From Compostibacter hankyongensis (GTDB lineage: Bacteria > Bacteroidota > Bacteroidia > Chitinophagales > Chitinophagaceae): DNA of 64,000 nucleotides. The position numbers and the translations under genes were made by a program. Below the pieces are notes generated by a model. That model saw nothing but the letters and a program-made list of their open reading frames with translations. It was not told the origin of the DNA and did not search any database. Positions 1 to 8,263 of the stretch are shown piece by piece. Numbering within the stretch: the first letter of the stretch is position 1; each line of letters begins with the position of its first letter. The DNA lies in assembly GCF_039541075.1 (NCBI RefSeq), contig NZ_BAABFN010000001.1, forward strand, positions 744,001 through 808,000, given 5' to 3'.

Positions 1-9
1 GCGTCGAGG

Positions 10-1071
10 TTAAAGCCGTTCTTTTTCAGCCATGAACTGCCGGACTAAAGCTTCAAGTTCCTTGATCCGGCGGTCTAATTCGGGCAAATTTCGAAAAATT
101 GCCTGACTTTTCAGCGAACTTTTATAATCAAAGGCGGGAGTGCCGTTGAGCGCGGCGTTCTGTTCGTTGACGGATTTGGATATCCCGCTTTGCGCGTTGA
201 TGCGTGTGCCGTCGGCAATCTGGATATGACCGACCATGCCCACCTGACCGCCCACCACGCAGTTGCGTCCTATCTTGGTGCTGCCTGAAACGCCCGTCTG
301 TGCAGCGATGACGGTGTTTTCCCCGATCTCCACATTGTGCGCTATCTGGATCAGGTTATCCAGCTTTACCCCCTTCCGGATGATGGTAGAGCCCATCGTG
401 GCCCGGTCGATAGTCGTGTTGGCGCCGATCTCCACATCATCTTCGAGGATGACATTGCCGATCTGGGGCACTTTTTTATAATTCCCGTCCGCCTGGGGCG
501 CAAATCCGAAGCCGTCGCTGCCGATGACGCTGCCGGCGTGGATCACCACCCGGTGGCCGACGAGGCAGTCGTGGTACACCTTCACCCCGGCATAGAATAT
601 GGCATCGTCGTTTACTACCACGTTGTCTCCGAGATAGGTGCCGGGATATATCTTTACGTTGTTCCCGATGATGACGTTTTCGCCGATATAGGAGAAGGCG
701 CCGATATAAACATCCTCGCCCAGAATGGCGGAGGTGGAAATATAGGAGGGTTGCTGGATGCCTTTTTTCAATCCCTTCTGCCGGCTGAGAATATAATTGT
801 ATTTCTCCATCAGCAGGGCAAATCCGCTGTAGGCATCCGCTACCCGGATCAGCGTAGGTTTTACCGGCCGTTCCACCTGCAGGTTTTCATTGATAATCAG
901 GATGCTGGCCTGTGTGGAGTAGAGATGTTCCTCGTATTTAGGGTTGGCGATAAAGCTGAGGGCGCCCTCGCCGGCTTCTTCTATCTTGGCGATATTGCTG
1001 ACCCGTACGTCGGGGTCGCCTTCCACTTTACCATTGACGATGGTGGCTATTTGCAGTGCGCTGAATTGCAT
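10..1071 (-). CDS. lpxD: UDP-3-O-acylglucosamine N-acyltransferase LpxD
   Basis: This enzyme adds the second 3-hydroxyacyl chain to UDP-3-O-acylglucosamine in lipid A synthesis, in the cytoplasm. The 353 residues match the usual LpxD length. Residues 1 to about 100 form the N-terminal uridine-binding domain, then hexapeptide repeats (IGENV, IGNNV, IGANT types) build a left-handed beta helix to about residue 300. The motif GSDGFGF and the expected catalytic histidine (H245 in IAHNVEIG) are present. The C-terminal helix (LDRRIKELEAL) is typical. The HD phosphohydrolase gene lies 73 bases upstream on the same strand. Other lpx genes may follow beyond the window edge, since the stop is at position 10. 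Confidence 0.97.
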   Translation of the reverse strand: MQFSALQIATIVNGKVEGDPDVRVSNIAKIEEAGEGALSFIANPKYEEHLYSTQASILIINENLQVERPVKPTLIRVADAYSGFALLMEKYNYILSRQKGLKKGIQQPSYISTSAILGEDVYIGAFSYIGENVIIGNNVKIYPGTYLGDNVVVNDDAIFYAGVKVYHDCLVGHRVVIHAGSVIGSDGFGFAPQADGNYKKVPQIGNVILEDDVEIGANTTIDRATMGSTIIRKGVKLDNLIQIAHNVEIGENTVIAAQTGVSGSTKIGRNCVVGGQVGMVGHIQIADGTRINAQSGISKSVNEQNAALNGTPAFDYKSSLKSQAIFRNLPELDRRIKELEALVRQFMAEKERL

Positions 1072-1144
1072 GTTATACGTTTAATTGACCCGCATTTCCG
1101 GGTGCCCGCCGGGGAAACCGGCGCTTCCCTTTGAGGTACCGCAA

Positions 1145-2377
1145 TTATCGGTCCTCTATTTTGGGGTAACAAATGTAGAATTTTTTTATGGGTATAGCGA
1201 GCGTATTATTAATAAGGGCGTTGTCCACCGACGATATATCCCGTACCTGCCCGGTTTTAAAAAAAATGTTAATTTCTTCGTTGCTGATGTCGTAGGTGCG
1301 GTTGGCCGCCACTCCGGTAAAAACGAAATAGTCCATCTCTTCGGGGGGCAGCTGCAGGGTTTTGCTGAGTTCCGTGCGAAGCCGGGCTACCCGTTCTTCG
1401 GAAAAAGGCTCGAGGCTCAGCTCCACGCGGAAGAGGTTCCTGTTGATCAGGCCGCTGCAAAGCGCAGACAGGACCCGGTCCGGGTGCCCGGCCCAGACCT
1501 TTATGGCGGAGAGGATATCATAGTCGTCCAGCAGGCAGAACTGCTGCAGGCAGCCGGGTTGTTCGGCGAAGGAGGACCGGTCCACCCGCTGCTGCATAAA
1601 AAAGCGGAGTGCCGGAGTGCCGAACAGCGCTTCCCCCTCCAGAGACAGCCTCCGGGCGCGGCGCAGGATGTTGACCAGCATGTTTTCCGCACTCAGCACG
1701 GTTTTGTGGAGATATACCTGCCAGTACATGAGGCGGCGGGCGATGATGAACTTCTCGATGGAATGGATGCCCTTTTCTTCCACCATCAGCTCGCCCTGCT
1801 GTACCGTCAGCATTTTGATAATGCGGTCGTAGCTGATTACTCCTTCGTGAACGCCGGTATAGAAGCTGTCGCGGTTCAGGTAGTCCATCCGGTCCACATC
1901 CAGCTGGCTGGACACCAGCTGATGGAGAAATCTTTTTTCATATTCCCCGTTGAAGATGCGCAGGGCAAGGTCCAGCGCTCCCCCGGACCCGCTGTTCAGC
2001 ACCTGCATGATATACCGGGAAAGGGTTTCGTGCGGGACGTCTTCCACCAGGGTATTTTCCAGCGCGTGTGAATAGGGGCCGTGGCCGACGTCATGCAGCA
2101 GGATGGCAATACAGGCGCCCACCTCTTCCTCGGGGGAGATATCGGCCCCCTTGTTCTTCAGCTCCCGCAGGGCCAGGCACATCAGGTGGTAGGCGCCCAG
2201 CGAGTGGTGCATGCGGGTATGGGTAGCGCCGGGATATACCAAGTGGGCCATGGCCATCTGGTGAATCCGGCGTAATCTTTGATACCAGGGGTGCTGGATC
2301 ACATCGTAGACCAGCGGGTGATCTATGGTGATAAAGCCGTATACCGGATCATTGATAATTTTCCTTTTGCCAGACAC
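1145..2377 (-). CDS. HD-domain phosphohydrolase (COG1078/dNTPase-like)
   Basis: This is a 410-residue metal-dependent phosphohydrolase of the HD superfamily, related to dGTPases and SAMHD1-like proteins; the substrate is not evident from sequence. Metal-binding motifs are visible: HTRMHHSLGAYH (H...H), LLHDVGHGPYSHALE (the HD pair) and SQLDVDRMDYLNRDS, the family signature with the last aspartate. The start at 2377 gives the usual N-terminus beginning KIINDPVYGFI. It is followed by lpxD on the same strand after 73 bases that contain a small GC hairpin (1107-1123), so co-transcription is plausible. A promoter-like TAGCTTTG lies upstream at 2427-2434. The family is clear; a nucleotide substrate is inferred. 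Confidence 0.9.
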   Translation of the reverse strand: MSGKRKIINDPVYGFITIDHPLVYDVIQHPWYQRLRRIHQMAMAHLVYPGATHTRMHHSLGAYHLMCLALRELKNKGADISPEEEVGACIAILLHDVGHGPYSHALENTLVEDVPHETLSRYIMQVLNSGSGGALDLALRIFNGEYEKRFLHQLVSSQLDVDRMDYLNRDSFYTGVHEGVISYDRIIKMLTVQQGELMVEEKGIHSIEKFIIARRLMYWQVYLHKTVLSAENMLVNILRRARRLSLEGEALFGTPALRFFMQQRVDRSSFAEQPGCLQQFCLLDDYDILSAIKVWAGHPDRVLSALCSGLINRNLFRVELSLEPFSEERVARLRTELSKTLQLPPEEMDYFVFTGVAANRTYDISNEEINIFFKTGQVRDISSVDNALINNTLAIPIKKFYICYPKIEDR

Positions 2378-2426
2378 AGGGAAACCGTTGTATAAAAAAA
2401 AGTTAAAACGGGCGCTGCCGCTTCCG

Positions 2427-2434
2427 CAAAGCTA
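2427..2434 (-). promoter_or_regulatory. -7 element TAGCTTTG for the HD phosphohydrolase
   Basis: Matches the Bacteroidota primary-sigma -7 consensus TAnnTTTG on the minus strand, about 50 bases before the start codon of the HD gene. No clear -33 TTG was found at the right spacing. Confidence 0.5.
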
Positions 2435-2455
2435 CGATAGCTGCCGGGAAAAAGG

Positions 2456-2463
2456 TAACTTTG
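2456..2463 (+). promoter_or_regulatory. -7 element TAACTTTG, divergent, toward porX
   Basis: Plus-strand TAnnTTTG match about 235 bases upstream of porX and back-to-back with the minus-strand promoter at 2427-2434. If used, the porX leader would contain the whole intergenic repeat block. Confidence 0.4.
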
Positions 2464-2470
2464 AAAAACG

Positions 2471-2573
2471 CTACCCCCTCAAGGGGGAAAAGGCGAAAGG
2501 TGAAGGGCGAAAGGCTTTTCGAAGTTTAGAGTCCAAGATTTCATTCCAGGCAGACTAACTTTAGACGTTAAAC
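2471..2573 (+). repeat. Dispersed purine-rich intergenic repeat, copy A
   Basis: Starts with a small palindrome (CCCCCTCAAGGGGG), continues as a tract of GGCGAAAGGTGAAGGGCG type and ends with a core running from TTTCATTCC (2539) to AACTTTAGACGTTAAA (2557-2572). The same modules occur near 23.6, 30.5 and 57.7-57.9 kb. The gap 2378-2698 holds no gene; it carries two promoter-like sites, this repeat and the hairpin repeat at 2617-2663. Confidence 0.75.
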
Positions 2574-2616
2574 TTTAAACCAGAAACTTCAAACCTCAAA
2601 CTGAGAAGCCAGAAAC

Positions 2617-2663
2617 GCGCAGCGTTCACGGAGACCGCTCAAAATCTTTGTGAACGACGTAAA
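2617..2663 (+). repeat. 47-nt hairpin repeat, copy 1
   Basis: The element begins GCGCAGCGTTC and ends GAACGACGTAAA, with arms CGTTCAC and GTGAACG able to pair over a 20-base loop region. A near-identical copy lies at 57882-57928. It is flanked on both sides by AAACTTCAAACC-like short repeats and sits just before porX. Confidence 0.7.
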
Positions 2664-2698
2664 CTTCAAACCAGAAACCTCAAACCAGAAATATATAG

Positions 2699-4258
2699 AT
2701 GAGTAACATAGCCAATATCTTATGGGTGGATGACGAGATCGATTCGCTGAAATCGCAGATCCTGTTCCTGGAAAATAAGGGATATCAGGTATCCGCATTG
2801 ACCAACGGACACGACGCCCTGGAATATCTTAAGGACAATATTGTAGACGTGGTGCTGCTGGACGAAAGCATGCCGGGTATCACCGGGCTGGAGACCCTGG
2901 CGGGCATAAAGGCGCTCCACCAGCACATGCCGGTGGTGATGGTGACGAAAAACGAGGCGGAAGACGTCATGGAAGACGCCATAGGCTCGCAGATCACCGA
3001 TTACCTGATCAAGCCGGTAAATCCGAATCAGGTGCTGCTTTCGCTCAAAAAGATCATCGACAACAAAAGGCTGGTGGCAGAACGCACCACCACTGCTTAC
3101 CAGCAGGATTTTCGCAATCTCTTTATGGCGCTCAGCTCCAACCCGGACTACAACGAGTGGATGGATATCTACAAAAAGCTTGTTTTCTGGGAAATGGAGA
3201 TGGGGAAAAGCGACAGTCCCGAGATGCAGGAAGTGCTGAGCACGCAGAAATCGGAGGCCAATACCGAATTTTCCAAATTCATCTCCCGTCATTACGAAGA
3301 CTGGGTGCATCCCCGCAGCACGGAATCGCCCATCATGTCCCATACGCTGTTCCGCTTTAAGGTAGCTCCGCATATTACGGGCGATAAGCCCCTCTTCTTT
3401 ATCCTGATCGACAACCTGCGCTTCGATCAGTGGAAGGCCATCCAGCCTGTTTTTTCCGAGAGCTTCCGGGTACTGGAAGAAGAAACCTTTTACAGCATAC
3501 TGCCGACCTCCACCCAGTACAGCCGCAATGCCATCTTTGCCGGCATGCTCCCTGTGGATATAGAAAAACGTTTCTCGCAGCAGTGGAAAAACGATGACGA
3601 GGAAGGCGGAAAGAACCTGTATGAGGAGGAGTTTCTCGCCGCCCAGCTCAAACAGCTTCGGCTGGGGGATATGCGTTTTTCCTATACCAAGGTCACCAAC
3701 CACCAGGACGGGCAGATGCTGGTCAACAGCATTCATAACATGATGGACTACCAGCTCAACGTGATCGTCTATAACTTCGTGGACATGCTGTCTCACGCCC
3801 GCACGGAAATGGAAGTGCTCAAAGAGCTCGCCAGCGACGAAACCTCTTACCGCTCCATCGCTGCCAGCTGGTTCGAACATTCTCCCCTGCATCAGGCGTT
3901 GAAGAAGCTGGCCGGGAAGGACGTACGGCTGATCGTGGCAACCGATCACGGTTCGGTACGGGTAAAGACGCCCCATAAGGTGATCGGGGACAAGCAGACC
4001 ACCACCAACCTGCGGTACAAGCACGGGCGCAACCTGAACTACGATGCCAATGACGTGCTGGCCTTCCGGGATCCCTCCGCTGCCGGTCTTCCCCGCCCCA
4101 ATGTCAATTCATCTTATATCTTTGCAAAAGGCGACGGGTATCTGTGCTACCCGAACAACTATAATCATTTCGCCAACTACTACCGGAATACTTTCCAGCA
4201 CGGAGGCATCTCGCTGGAAGAGATGATCGTGCCGGTGGTGCGTATGGTGAGCAAATGA
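2699..4258 (+). CDS. porX: PorX-type response regulator with PglZ phosphatase domain
   Basis: PorX is the orphan response regulator that controls type IX secretion in Bacteroidota, usually paired with the kinase PorY. The 519-residue protein has a CheY-like receiver at about 1-120, with acidic pocket D11/D12, phospho-acceptor D55 (VVLLDESMPG), T83 and K105 (LIKPVN). A PglZ alkaline-phosphatase-like domain follows (about 210-519), with FILIDNLRFDQW, the threonine region LPTSTQYSR, and zinc-site ATDHGSVR. The next gene overlaps it by ATGA, so translation is coupled. There is no DNA-binding domain. PorY is not in the window. Assignment rests on the unusual receiver-PglZ architecture, which is characteristic. 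Confidence 0.93.
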   Translation: MSNIANILWVDDEIDSLKSQILFLENKGYQVSALTNGHDALEYLKDNIVDVVLLDESMPGITGLETLAGIKALHQHMPVVMVTKNEAEDVMEDAIGSQITDYLIKPVNPNQVLLSLKKIIDNKRLVAERTTTAYQQDFRNLFMALSSNPDYNEWMDIYKKLVFWEMEMGKSDSPEMQEVLSTQKSEANTEFSKFISRHYEDWVHPRSTESPIMSHTLFRFKVAPHITGDKPLFFILIDNLRFDQWKAIQPVFSESFRVLEEETFYSILPTSTQYSRNAIFAGMLPVDIEKRFSQQWKNDDEEGGKNLYEEEFLAAQLKQLRLGDMRFSYTKVTNHQDGQMLVNSIHNMMDYQLNVIVYNFVDMLSHARTEMEVLKELASDETSYRSIAASWFEHSPLHQALKKLAGKDVRLIVATDHGSVRVKTPHKVIGDKQTTTNLRYKHGRNLNYDANDVLAFRDPSAAGLPRPNVNSSYIFAKGDGYLCYPNNYNHFANYYRNTFQHGGISLEEMIVPVVRMVSK

Positions 4259-4617
4259 CGGAAAACAGATTTCGTATGCAGATCAAATACAACCAGCATA
4301 CGCTGGACAGGGTAGAGAAGATTTTTGAGGAAAGCGGCTACATCCTCCGGTATGAAAAGGGAACGTTCAATTCGGGCTATTGCCTGCTGGAACATAAGAA
4401 GGTGGTGGTGGTCAACAAATTTCTGAGCATCGAGGGAAGGATCGGCGTGCTCGCGGATATCCTCCCCGCCCTGTCCATCACCGCCGACCACCTGCCGGAA
4501 GGCTCCCGCAAGCTATATGAACAATTACTGAAACAGCTTGCAGAAGCGCCCCTGCAGCAGACCGGCACCGGGGATGCGCCATCGTCCTCCGGCGACCCTG
4601 GCGCCAACAACAGCTGA
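4255..4617 (+). CDS. Small conserved-looking protein coupled to porX
   Basis: I do not recognise a named family. The 120-residue protein is soluble, with no signal peptide or membrane segment. The N-terminal 90 residues look like a folded alpha/beta domain (MQIKYNQHTLDRVEKIFEES, then GYCLLEHKKVVVVNKFLSI), and residues about 98-120 are a disordered Ala/Gly/Ser-rich tail. The start codon overlaps the porX stop (ATGA), and the next gene starts two bases after its stop, so three proteins are made from one coupled message. It is a candidate partner or modulator of PorX by position only. Confidence 0.8.
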   Translation: MTENRFRMQIKYNQHTLDRVEKIFEESGYILRYEKGTFNSGYCLLEHKKVVVVNKFLSIEGRIGVLADILPALSITADHLPEGSRKLYEQLLKQLAEAPLQQTGTGDAPSSSGDPGANNS

Positions 4618-4619
4618 CA

Positions 4620-5381
4620 TTGAAGATTACTTTTCTCGGAACAGGAACCTCTCAGGGCGTGCCCATGATCGCCTGCAACTGCCGGGTCTGCACCTCTGCA
4701 GATCCGCGGGACAAGCGGCTGCGCAGCAGCATACTGCTGTCTGCCGGCGAGCAGCATATCGTGGTGGATACCACGCCTGATTTTCGTTACCAGATGCTCC
4801 GTGCGCAGGTAAAACACCTTGAGGCCATTCTGATCACCCATGCCCATAAAGATCATATTGCGGGCATGGACGATGTCCGGGCCTTTAACTATTTCCAGCA
4901 GCGTCCCATGGATATTTATGCGTCGGCCGCCTCGCAGGAAGCCATCCGCCGGGAATTCTACTATGCCTTTGCCGCCGAAAAATATCAGGGCGTCCCCGAG
5001 ATACGGCTGCATACGATCGATGAAGAAACTTTTCAGGTAGACGGACTGGAAATATTACCCGTGCCGGTAAAGCATCATAAGATGCCGGTGCTGGGTTTCC
5101 GGATCGGGGATTTTACCTACATCACCGATGCCAATTATATCGGCGCTGAGGAAAAAGAAAAAATCCGGGGCTCGCGTATCCTGGTCCTCAACGCCCTGCG
5201 CCAGGAGCCGCATATCTCTCACTTTGCCCTCTCCGAAGCCATCGCCCTTTCCGATGAGCTGGGCGTCCCTGAGACCTATTTTACACATATCAGTCACCAG
5301 ATGGGACGTCACGCCGAAATTGACGAGACCCTGCCGCCCGGCAAGCATCTCGCCTACGACGGGCTGGAACTGAAAGTGTAG
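4620..5381 (+). CDS. Metallo-beta-lactamase-fold hydrolase (PhnP/RNase Z-like)
   Basis: A 253-residue MBL-fold hydrolase. Zinc ligands are in THAHKDHIAGMDD (HxHxDH), YITDANY (Asp) and THISHQMGRH (His). The N-terminus GTGTSQGVPMIACNCRVC has the cysteine-rich segment seen in PhnP and related phosphodiesterases, where it binds a structural zinc. The best start is a TTG two bases after the upstream stop, because it restores the canonical MKITFLGTG beginning; no ATG serves. Substrate is unknown: cyclic nucleotide or phosphodiester hydrolysis is a family-level inference. It forms the last member of the porX-linked coupled trio. Confidence 0.88.
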   Translation: MKITFLGTGTSQGVPMIACNCRVCTSADPRDKRLRSSILLSAGEQHIVVDTTPDFRYQMLRAQVKHLEAILITHAHKDHIAGMDDVRAFNYFQQRPMDIYASAASQEAIRREFYYAFAAEKYQGVPEIRLHTIDEETFQVDGLEILPVPVKHHKMPVLGFRIGDFTYITDANYIGAEEKEKIRGSRILVLNALRQEPHISHFALSEAIALSDELGVPETYFTHISHQMGRHAEIDETLPPGKHLAYDGLELKV

Positions 5382-5475
5382 TTTCCGCCTCCAACCACGG
5401 AATTTTTTGTAACTTAAGGCTACAGCGGCGGAAATCCGCTTCATGTCTTTTTAATATACTGAAAACCGGATCCTG

Positions 5476-6423
5476 ATGCGAAAAAACGCATTTCGGGACT
5501 ATTTTTCTTTTACGCGTGGACAGCAACGCGGCATCCTTGCTTTGCTCCTGATCATCGTGGCGCTGCTGCTTATGCCTTACTGGCTGCCTCATCCGGCAGC
5601 CCGCTCAGCATCCGATTTCAGGGCCTACCGGAGGGCCATCGCCGAATTTGAAAAACGAAAGGACGACGATACCGCCCGGGTTTTCAGCCGGGAAGACAGG
5701 ACTTCTGTCAAAGCAGCGCTTTTTCACTTTGATCCCAACAGCCTGGCTGATTCCGGTTGGCAGCGGCTGGGCGTGAGCCCGCGGGTAGCCCGCACCATCC
5801 GTCATTACCGGGAAGCAGGGGGACGATTTTATAAGCCTGAAGACCTGCAGAAAATATACGGGCTGTCCCCGGCAATGTATAAACGGCTGCTCCCCTATGT
5901 AAGACTGAAAAATGCAGAAGAAGCCCGCTTTGCCCCGAAGCGGGAAAACCCACCGGCCGTCAGCGGCGTGCAGCAGGAAGCGGTAACGGGCTTACAACAT
6001 TACCGGTATCCGAAACCGGCTGATTTTGCGCTCGATATCAATACGGCCGACAGTGCCGACTGGGTGCGGCTGCAGGGGATCGGTCCCGCCCGCGCCGCTT
6101 ATATCCTGCGGTTCCGGGAACGGCTGGGCGGCTTTTACCGGGTTTCACAGGTAGCAGAGGTGTACGGGTTGCCGGACAGCGTGTTCCGGAAGATTGAACA
6201 CCAGCTAAATATTTCATCCGTTGATTTGAAAAAAATCAACATCAATACGGCCACGGTGGACGAAATGAAATCCCATCCCTACATCAGCTATCGCCTGGCC
6301 GCTACCATCAAGGCTTTCCGGGAAGAGCACGGCAGCTTCGACTCGGTGGAAGACCTGAAGCAGGTGGCATTGGTGGATGACCGAATTTACCGTAAACTTG
6401 CCCCGTACATCGTTGCCCGTTGA
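5476..6423 (+). CDS. Helix-hairpin-helix protein (ComEA-like), membrane-anchored
   Basis: This 315-residue protein has one N-terminal membrane segment (about residues 17-36, GILALLLIIVALLLMPYW) after a basic leader, so it is probably anchored with its bulk outside the cytoplasm. It carries three repeats of the ComEA/HhH type: FDPNSLADSGWQRLGVSPR, then DINTADSADWVRLQGIGPAR, then ININTATVDEMKSHPYISYR. Such domains bind DNA without sequence specificity, and ComEA acts in DNA uptake. Bacteroidota often have long multi-HhH proteins of unsettled role. No competence neighbours are present, so DNA binding is family-based inference. Confidence 0.85.
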   Translation: MRKNAFRDYFSFTRGQQRGILALLLIIVALLLMPYWLPHPAARSASDFRAYRRAIAEFEKRKDDDTARVFSREDRTSVKAALFHFDPNSLADSGWQRLGVSPRVARTIRHYREAGGRFYKPEDLQKIYGLSPAMYKRLLPYVRLKNAEEARFAPKRENPPAVSGVQQEAVTGLQHYRYPKPADFALDINTADSADWVRLQGIGPARAAYILRFRERLGGFYRVSQVAEVYGLPDSVFRKIEHQLNISSVDLKKININTATVDEMKSHPYISYRLAATIKAFREEHGSFDSVEDLKQVALVDDRIYRKLAPYIVAR

Positions 6424-6440
6424 GGCGTGGGCGGGCTGCA

Positions 6441-6531
6441 AAAGCAGCCATGGATTTAAAACCGGCTGACCGCTTTTGTTTTTTGAGCAGCAGTGCTCCT
6501 GTAAGAGCAGCGATGGATTTAAGGCTGACCG
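6441..6531 (+). repeat. Imperfect direct duplication in an intergenic gap
   Basis: Two copies of AGCAGC-ATGGATTTAA-GGCTGACCG lie at about 6443-6472 and 6505-6531, separated by about 30 bases. Copy 1 has a few extra bases (TTTAAAACCGG). They fill most of the gap before the acyl-CoA dehydrogenase gene and are not seen elsewhere in the window. Confidence 0.6.
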
Positions 6532-6541
6532 ATTGGATTAA

Positions 6542-7711
6542 ATGCCAAAAACGTCTGATAAAAGTAACATGATGGACTTTCAACCTACCGAGTTGCAGCT
6601 GCAGATCACCCGGATGATCCGTGACTTCGGACAAGCGCACATACAACCCTTTGTGATGGAATGGGATGAGCAGCAGCTGTTTCCCCGCGACCTGTTCCGG
6701 CAGCTGGGCTCGCTTGGCCTGATGGGCATCCTGGTGCCCGAAACATATGGCGGGTCGGGTCTGGGTTACCCGGAGTACGTGACGGCCATCCGGGAGGTAT
6801 CCCGCTTTTGCGGATCAGTCGGTCTGAGCATGGCGGCGCACAACTCACTGTGCACAGGGCATATCCTTCAGTTCGGCAGCGAGGAGCAGCAACGGAAGTA
6901 CCTGCCCCGCCTGGCCTCCGGCGAATGGATCGGGGCCTGGGGGCTGACCGAACCCGGCACCGGCTCCGATGCGGCCAATATGAAGACGGTGGCGCGCAGG
7001 GAGGGCGGGGAGTGGGTGCTGAACGGCACCAAATGCTGGATCACCCATGGCATATCCGCGGAAGTGGCCGTTGTGATTGCCCGTACTGGCGGGACCGGCG
7101 ATAACCATGGGATGAGCGCCTTTATCGTGGAGCGGGGTACGCCGGGCTTCAGTGGAGGAAAAAAGGAAAACAAGCTGGGGATGCGGGCCAGCGAAACGGC
7201 CGAGATGATCTTTGACGATTGCCATATTCCTGCAGACCACCTCATCGGTAAGGAGGGGGAGGGCTTTATCCAATCCCTGAAGGTATTGGACGGAGGGCGG
7301 ATATCCATAGCGGCCTTGTCGCTGGGAATAGCCCAGGGCGCCTATGAGGCGGCGCTGCGTTATGCCAAGGAGCGGCAGCAGTTCAACCAGCCGATTGCCA
7401 GCTTTCAGGGTATCTCCTTCAAGCTGGCGGACATGGCTACGGAGATCGGAGCGGCAGAGCTGCTCACCTTTCATGCGGCGGAAAAAAAACAGCGCGGCGA
7501 AAAGATGACGAAAGAGGCGGCCATGGCCAAATATTATGCTTCCGAAGTGGCGGTGAAGGTGGCTACCGATGCGGTCCAGATCTTTGGCGGTTACGGCTAT
7601 ACGAAGGATTTTCCGGTAGAGAAATATTATCGCGATGCCAAGCTCTGCACAATCGGGGAAGGTACCTCGGAGATCCAGAAGATCGTGATCGCCCGGGAAG
7701 TGCTGAAGTAG
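6542..7711 (+). CDS. Acyl-CoA dehydrogenase
   Basis: This FAD enzyme oxidises acyl-CoA to trans-2-enoyl-CoA in fatty acid or branched-chain amino acid degradation. The 389 residues fit the family. Signatures are WGLTEPGTGSDA (FAD/substrate site), GGYGYTKDFPVEKYYRDAK and the C-terminal IGEGTSEIQKIVIAREVL, with the glutamate usually serving as catalytic base. The start at 6542 is the first ATG; in-frame ATGs at residues 10 and 11 (MMDFQPTELQ) are equally possible and closer to the family start. It stands alone between the HhH gene and the convergent toxin-antitoxin pair. Chain-length preference cannot be read from sequence. Confidence 0.95.
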   Translation: MPKTSDKSNMMDFQPTELQLQITRMIRDFGQAHIQPFVMEWDEQQLFPRDLFRQLGSLGLMGILVPETYGGSGLGYPEYVTAIREVSRFCGSVGLSMAAHNSLCTGHILQFGSEEQQRKYLPRLASGEWIGAWGLTEPGTGSDAANMKTVARREGGEWVLNGTKCWITHGISAEVAVVIARTGGTGDNHGMSAFIVERGTPGFSGGKKENKLGMRASETAEMIFDDCHIPADHLIGKEGEGFIQSLKVLDGGRISIAALSLGIAQGAYEAALRYAKERQQFNQPIASFQGISFKLADMATEIGAAELLTFHAAEKKQRGEKMTKEAAMAKYYASEVAVKVATDAVQIFGGYGYTKDFPVEKYYRDAKLCTIGEGTSEIQKIVIAREVLK

Positions 7712-7719
7712 GACTGGTA

Positions 7720-8025
7720 TTACTTCCGGGGATGTTTTTTAGGATTGCTCCTGTTGTCCCAGAAATATTGGAGCGCAACCTGTTGTTTCCGGGGATAGTA
7801 GCGGTAAAACAGAGATATCTGCTTCATGATAACAGCTTTGTGCTGATGAGATTTTCCGGGGGCTGCAATATAAAGCCGGGGGTATTTCCGGAGTAAGGAG
7901 AGGCAGTTATTGACCTTTTCAACGAAATTTCGGACTTCTGTTTCTGTCCAATGCTGGGATAAATATTCTATTATAGCGAGAAAGGATGCTTCGGCTTGCG
8001 GTGACCAGATTATTTTAACCCCCAT
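7720..8025 (-). CDS. RelE/ParE-family toxin
   Basis: A 101-residue protein of the RelE/ParE superfamily. It has the typical N-terminus VKIIWSPQAEASFLAIIEYL, the central segment RKYPRLYIAA and the C-terminal strand region KQISLFYRYYP...VALQYFWDNR. Family members either cleave mRNA on the ribosome or inhibit gyrase; the SPQAE...IIEYL start is more ParE-like. The gene begins inside the antitoxin gene (16-base overlap), the normal order antitoxin then toxin. Base composition is visibly more AT-rich than neighbours, consistent with horizontal acquisition. It lies convergent to the acyl-CoA dehydrogenase gene with only 8 bases between. Confidence 0.85.
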   Translation of the reverse strand: MGVKIIWSPQAEASFLAIIEYLSQHWTETEVRNFVEKVNNCLSLLRKYPRLYIAAPGKSHQHKAVIMKQISLFYRYYPRKQQVALQYFWDNRSNPKKHPRK

Positions 8026-8246
8026 TGCTTGTATTTCTTCGTTATGACTTCATGGGGTATTCCATTTCCCTGACTTATCTCTTTATCAGCAGCCATAATG
8101 GTATCTTGTACCGCGGAGGGCAGATCATCCCACCAATCGTGATTTTGTTCTATTTCCAATATAGCCTGCACCATACGCAATGACTTTTCATCTGCCTGGG
8201 CAATATATTCCGCCACTTTTCTCCGCAAGGCTTCGGTTTGGGTCAT
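8010..8246 (-). CDS. Antitoxin partner of the RelE/ParE toxin
   Basis: A 78-residue, helix-rich acidic protein directly upstream of and overlapping the toxin gene. The first half (TQTEALRRKVAEYIAQADEKSLRMVQAILE) resembles the N-terminal helices of small antitoxins of the addiction-module type found with RelE/ParE toxins in Bacteroidota. The C-terminal half (HDWWDDLPSAVQDTI...HEVITKKYKQW) probably wraps the toxin. A promoter-like TAAATTTG lies 18-25 bases upstream. Assignment is by position and general form; autoregulation is inferred. Confidence 0.8.
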   Translation of the reverse strand: MTQTEALRRKVAEYIAQADEKSLRMVQAILEIEQNHDWWDDLPSAVQDTIMAADKEISQGNGIPHEVITKKYKQWGLK

Positions 8247-8263
8247 TTTTAAAGGATTTTATT

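Noticed and set aside
2720..4024. Long minus-strand open frame over porX
   Set aside because: Shadow of a gene with clear domains; the translation is His/Val/Leu-rich nonsense without family features. The same applies to 13842-15566, 25142-26908, 32196-33863, 38766-40835, 42808-44757 and 58236-60185.
10..5381. Porphyromonas-like complete type IX secretion locus around porX
   Set aside because: No porK/L/M/N, sov or porY genes are in the window; only the regulator is present.
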